A stretch of 64,000 nt of DNA. Origin: Schistosoma mansoni (Eukaryota > Platyhelminthes > Trematoda > Strigeidida > Schistosomatidae). Of this stretch, positions 59,342 to 64,000 are shown piece after piece; position 1 is the first letter of the stretch, and the number at the start of each line of letters is the position of its first letter. The notes under the pieces are model-generated. The model searched no databases. It was given only the letters and a program-made list of their open reading frames with translations, and was not told where the DNA came from. A program made the translations under genes and the position numbers. The DNA lies in contig NC_031498.1 in the NCBI RefSeq assembly GCF_000237925.1, positions 19,306,837 through 19,370,836 of the forward strand. Direction: 5' to 3'.

Positions 59342-62104
59342 AATATCATTTAACAGTTAATTATAATAGTGGTATTCACTAAGTAGTTTGCAGTTTACGT
59401 GTTGTCGTATTATAAAATGTACGTCACTGAAGTTCTTTCTGAAATGGAAAAAACGTAGCAGTCTGAAGCTCACTTCGTAAACTCACACATTCATACGACT
59501 TTCCCCCGAAATGTTTCTGTCTTTTAGTGATTGAAACTATGTAGAAATACCTGTCTAGATACATGGATATGAATTGACGAAATGGTCAAAAGATAGGTAT
59601 ATCTGAACTTAAATCCAATTCTTTATGTAAATTTCACTCGAAATTTACGTAAGCTTGCACACTCGGGGGAAAAAATCAAATCCTGATATCATATAAAATG
59701 TTATTTGTCCTCATAATGCATTTGTTTCTTGTGGGAAACTTGTTCGATGAGAAGTACGAGTCCTAAATGAGCTCAATTTTGATTACAATTAAGATGATTT
59801 CATATCAACTGTTGTTCATCCTTATCATGAAATCACTTCTAATGACTACATTAGTCAATGTCAGAAATATGTTTTAAATGAAGCCACATTATTTATAACT
59901 TGGGGATATGAAAATCCAACATTATTTCGTGGGGCAGGATAGTGTTGGAAAATCTATGGTTCAAATCCTAGATATCAGTGGTTTCAGTACACAACCGACA
60001 TGGTGATTGTATACAATTCTAGGACCCAGGTGAGTCCGTTCCAATTTCAGTTGTTAATCCTAGTACTGATGAGTATATTCTAGATCATAAAGTCTACACC
60101 CAATACCCGGTCGGACAGACACATGATGAACCTAAGGAGAAGAGGTACAATTGATTGCAGAAATTCAGATTTTCATTTAAGATGTGGTATTTGTATGAAC
60201 TAACGATTCTTTCGTATTTGATATCAGCCTGACTTCGAATTCCAAATACAATACGTTTATTGGTGGTCATCTAGTTTTTTTGTTTAAATTGCGTTATTAC
60301 TGGGATTCCTAGTTCGTACAATAATTAAAATACCTTCAACTATCACAGTAATTCCCGTGGGGATTCCTCAAGACATTATATATCGTCATCTTAAAAGAAA
60401 AAAAGGAGAGACTATAATTTATGGACGAGCCAATGACATAAAATAACAGGTTTTTGATTTTGGAGCAAAATTCACTCATCCATTTAGCTAAACAGAGTTT
60501 TAACATTATAGCTGATGTCAGTTAGTGATGAAAACCCTAAATGTAATTGCTAACCTTAACCATCAACTGTAAATCATAATTCGAATTTCTCACACAGGTT
60601 TATAAACCTTATTTGGTCCTAGTTATTAGATGAACACTCTTAAGATCAGTCTAGCGTCGCCCAAAGGTCGTCCATAAATTAGTCTCATTCAATGAAATTA
60701 GGACTTTTAAATCCCTTACTTAACTAATTCTCCATATTAACATACATGCCTTCCACGGCCAATCAAGAAGTGTCGGAAAGATTTTCATGTTACAACTAGC
60801 GCTATTTCCACTCAGTTTTACTAGAAATACATGTTAGGTGAGATGACAGGCCATGAACGACATTGTAGTTACCATAGAGAAAATTCTTAGTTTTCCTAAC
60901 TTTCCCATAGCTTAGTGGATCTCAGCAAACTAAATAAGAATCAATTTGACGGGTTTCGCGATTTAAATTCCTCCCTGGCATTAATGGTGATGCAACAATT
61001 AGAATATTGGTTTTCGTGTGTACACTGCATACAGAAGCCTTTTAATTCATCTTTGTGGCCGACTAGGATAAAGTTGTGTACTAGTTCATTGGATTTTTGA
61101 TCTAAATACAGACCATTTATATTATATACTCCCCTTTTTCCGTCCTAAATTTTTCTTAATATGTCAAAATTCTACGATCAAACTGGATGGTGCCTTTTCC
61201 CTTATTTCGCAAAACTTAGTTATAACGTTAGCATGTCTGAAAACATCCAGAAATGCTCATAAATTGTAATCATCCACTGTATCCATATGTTTTAGAACTT
61301 AATTTATGCCCATAACACCAAGTATTTGGTGATATGGATTCCATAAACTTTAAAATATCTTCGTTAGTGAAGGAAAGACTTTCTGAGTTTTCTTAGAATG
61401 GATATGACCCTAAAGTGAAATAAAGGTATAAATAATAAAGAAATATCACCACGCCAACAGCTACGCTTAGACTTACCGACTTTTCAGGTTATGAGTCTCG
61501 TCCTTGGGCTATCCCAAAAGTGACCAACCAGAATCGTCCCACTTAGCTATCAAATATTTTGAGTGATGCACTAAGGTCAAGCATCTGTGAGTATATGTTC
61601 AATCCCAATGCTTTGCGATGACTGGATTTCGTAGTTCATTTATCTCTATAGGGTATTGCGGACTAAGCGTCTCACTTATTGATTGTGTTTTGCTGTTTTT
61701 ACGAAGTCATTGTAGCTGTTGCCATTTTGATCTCAGTTTGAAAAGGATATGAGTCCGAGTGGGCTATGTATGTCTTGGAGATGACAATATTTCAGTAGAT
61801 CCAACCTTCAGAGTCGATCTATAGAGCTTCAACAGTATGTTAATGTTACGAGTTCCATTAGTTGATGATTCTATGAGAAAGTCGACCGTCAACTGATACG
61901 TAATTTGTTCTCGGCTTGTGAACATTTTAGTGTTCTCGTAAATTCTATGCTTTAGAAGATGGGAACCATGATGGAACATCCGATTCAAATTTCCCGATAT
62001 TGAGATTTGGTCTCTACAGTGAGCAGTAGTCTAAATCTCCCCCACATTCTTCTCCTACGGGGAAGAGTGAGAACCTCTTTTCCTAACTGCGGTGGAGGGT
62101 TTCT
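59342..62104. other. Upstream of DGCR8; otherwise gene-poor
   Basis: The DGCR8 promoter should lie at the left end. A B-box-like TGGTTCAAATCC at about 59950 hints at a degenerate SINE. No exon or RNA gene was recognised in the remaining 2 kb. Confidence 0.4.
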
Positions 62105-63150
62105 CAGACCTCAACTACCTAGAGACTGGAAAGACGCTATAGTCAGTCCTATATTTAAGGATGGTCAGTGGCAGATCGTATCTAACTACCGGCCTGTCAG
62201 CCTGACCACCACAGATTCGTACAATCTGTTAACTCCCGAGCAACATGGGTTTCGTAACTAACTTACTTATTGCGAGAGAGGATTGAACAGTAGCCCTAGA
62301 CAACGGCCTGTCTGTCGACGTGATATTCATAGATTTTAGCGAAGCGTTTGACAAGTACTCACACTTAGATCTTATCCAGAAGCTCTCGAGCTTTGGAATA
62401 GCAGGTGCTACACAGGAATGGATAGGAAACTTCATATGTGACTGCAGACAGAGAGTAAGGATCAATGAAACGCTATCCGAATGGAAACCGGTCAAAAGTG
62501 GTCTACCCCAAGGCACCATCTTAGGACCTCTACTTTTCCTTCTGTATGTTAATGAACTACCGCTATTGCTTAAGATGTCGACATCATTGTTTGTGGATGA
62601 TGTCAAAATCTAGAGAACAATAAGAAGTGAGGCTGATGGTTTTTATCTCCAAGCTGACTTAGACGACTTAGTTAGATAGGCTCATGATTGGGGCTTGGAA
62701 GTCAATTCCAGGAAGAGCGTGCTCATGCATAACGGTCACGGTAATAGTTACCATAATATTATTGATAGTACATCTCTTCCACGAGTTTAAGAACCTAAAG
62801 ACTTAGGAGAAATAATAAGTCACGGCTTGAAAACATTTACGCACTACAACGCAGCTGCTTCCAAAGGTTATCGTCCGTTATGGTCACTTCGTGGAGCATT
62901 CAAATGCTTTGATGAGGAGATGTTTTGAGTTTTATATCCCACCTACGTAAGACCACAATTAGAGTACTGTATCCAAGCAGCTAGCCCATGTCCAAAAAAG
63001 GATACTAACTCACCTGAGTGTGTCCAGCGTGTAGGGACGAAATTAGTGAAGGGTCTTTCTAAACTCCCTTATGGTGAGCGTTTGAAACGTCTAAACCGTT
63101 TCCCCTTGTCTTATCGTAGGACGCTAGGTGACCTTATACTGGCAACGCGT
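62105..63150 (+). mobile_element. CR1 retrotransposon fragment, second copy of the 9787 family
   Basis: It is closely related to 12185-13290 of the first CR1: [47 protein letters not shown] and [19 protein letters not shown]. The catalytic box is F-V-D-D. It has lost about 60 bp after the RPVSLT motif and 13 bp after GFRN. It carries the same TGA and TAG codons as the first copy, plus further stops. The copy is truncated at both ends; it stops at about 63150 inside the C-terminal domain. Confidence 0.87.
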
Positions 63151-63379
63151 CACTGTGGGTGGTGGGTAGTTTCTAAGTGTTTTGATGCTTGGTGTCTGTT
63201 ACATAACTCCAGGGAAAATAGTGTTTCATTTCATTTTGTAACTGTTATTGGCAGGGAAGAAAATAATTTGTCACAGAATCCTGCATATCACCATAAAGCG
63301 ATCGTTTTCACGTAACATAACTCGAGATACGTTGAAGAGCACAGTTCAAAAAATTATTCCGTGAGACTAACCAAACCAC
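63151..63379. other. Junction stretch between CR1 and LTR-element remnants
   Basis: Short non-coding sequence, possibly the leader or LTR edge of the gag-like fragment that follows. Not resolved. Confidence 0.3.
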
Positions 63380-64000
63380 CAGACGTTTTATACTACAGCA
63401 TCAAACGAGCATTAAAGGAAAATTTCGGTGAACAACTGCACACCCAACCTCGAGACCCCCTGATCGCTCGTATAAATGATCCGAAACTAGAAAAGAAGCT
63501 TATGAAAACTCCTTTCTGCAATTGTTAAACAGTATAATGCGTTTACTTTACTTATGATATCACTGGTGATCCTCGAGATGCCGTTACGAGACAGGATGAT
63601 GTCAAATATCAGTAAATCTAACATTCGACAGAAATCTCAGATTTCTTATAACACGAATAGTCCCAATTCATTCAGGAGAATAAATAATTTAGAAAGCCTT
63701 TTAATCTGTGTTTCGGTGCCTCATCCTGACCTCTATGTAGCAAACTGCATCTTTATAATTCATGTAGCTATTTCAATGTACGTTGCTGTAAATGTCGGAA
63801 GGTTGGACGTATACAAAAAGTCCATAAAAGCTCAAAGACATTTACTACCAAAACACCGAGTGATTATGGATTAAGACCAGCTTATTTGGAGGGAAGGATA
63901 GGTTCGTGGTCGCCTAAAACTATCTGCGGAGGTGTTTCGGATTTAATCCAAAAATTAATTGCAAACACAGGCAAGCATCACCCTTTCGTTGTTGATATTG
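63380..64000 (+). mobile_element. LTR-retrotransposon gag and protease start, degenerate, cut by window edge
   Basis: It reads DVLYYSIKRALKENFGEQ and ARINDPKLEKKLMKTP at about 63395-63520, gag-like. After a frame break comes a zinc-knuckle relic at about 63775-63820 (C-x2-C-x4-R-x4-H, two of four ligands changed). Next is RPAYLEGRIGSWSPKTIC, and at the very edge PFVVDI-G, where the aspartic-protease box of the family would be D-T/S-G. The element is broken and continues beyond 64000. Family is Gypsy-like by context; moderate certainty. Confidence 0.5.

Noticed and set aside
61764-61988. 74-codon minus-strand frame with charged residues
   Set aside because: No family recognised and no splice context; not enough to call a gene.
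1-64000. CRISPR array, prokaryotic operon or phage system
   Set aside because: No regularly spaced identical repeats, ribosome binding sites or prokaryotic genes; introns and retroelements show a eukaryotic genome.

Overview
This is eukaryotic, AT-rich, intron-bearing nuclear DNA that reads as a blood fluke (schistosomatid trematode) chromosome segment. The basis is three conserved animal genes with metazoan splice structure, a 41-nt first intron typical of flatworm 5' gene ends, and dense SR2-like/RTE and CR1 non-LTR elements, Gypsy LTR remnants and tRNA-derived SINEs of the kinds known from Schistosoma. I did not run any search and cannot name the species. Layout: 1-1355 (minus) is the N-terminal part of exportin-6, running off the left edge. 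3840-9225 is a wreck of a Gypsy pol joined to an RTE element in the opposite strand. 9787-13640 is a nearly full-length CR1 element with two in-frame stops. 14266-14829 (minus) holds exon-like segments of an unrecognised gene. 15675-21576 is repeat territory (tRNA-like SINEs, a foldback, a deleted SR2-like element). 22083-25119 (plus) is a three-exon 5-formyltetrahydrofolate cyclo-ligase gene that I could reconstruct completely at 203 residues. 27110-35425 is a block of nested LINE fragments (CR1, SR2-like, RTE, and a LINE with an (AAT)n tail). 37008-37556 is a solo LTR with clean 5-bp target duplications. 37823-59341 (minus) is the gene for DGCR8/Pasha, the RNA-binding partner of Drosha in microRNA processing. 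It has 11 phase-consistent exons plus one optional exon, and its introns carry an RTE with 16-bp target duplications, SINEs, LINE tails and a 301-bp inverted-repeat element. 59342-64000 is gene-poor, with a second CR1 copy and a gag-like LTR element fragment running off the right edge. The host genes have unrelated roles: nuclear export of actin-profilin, one-carbon folate metabolism and pri-miRNA cleavage. Nothing suggests an operon or a gene cluster. The most interesting material is how mobile elements intrude on DGCR8: a symmetric, SINE-derived candidate exon; an RTE insertion 32 nt from a splice donor; and a last donor followed at once by a stop and polyadenylation signal. A further point is the pair of CR1 copies that share the same two stop codons. 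I found no evidence of a new multi-gene system.
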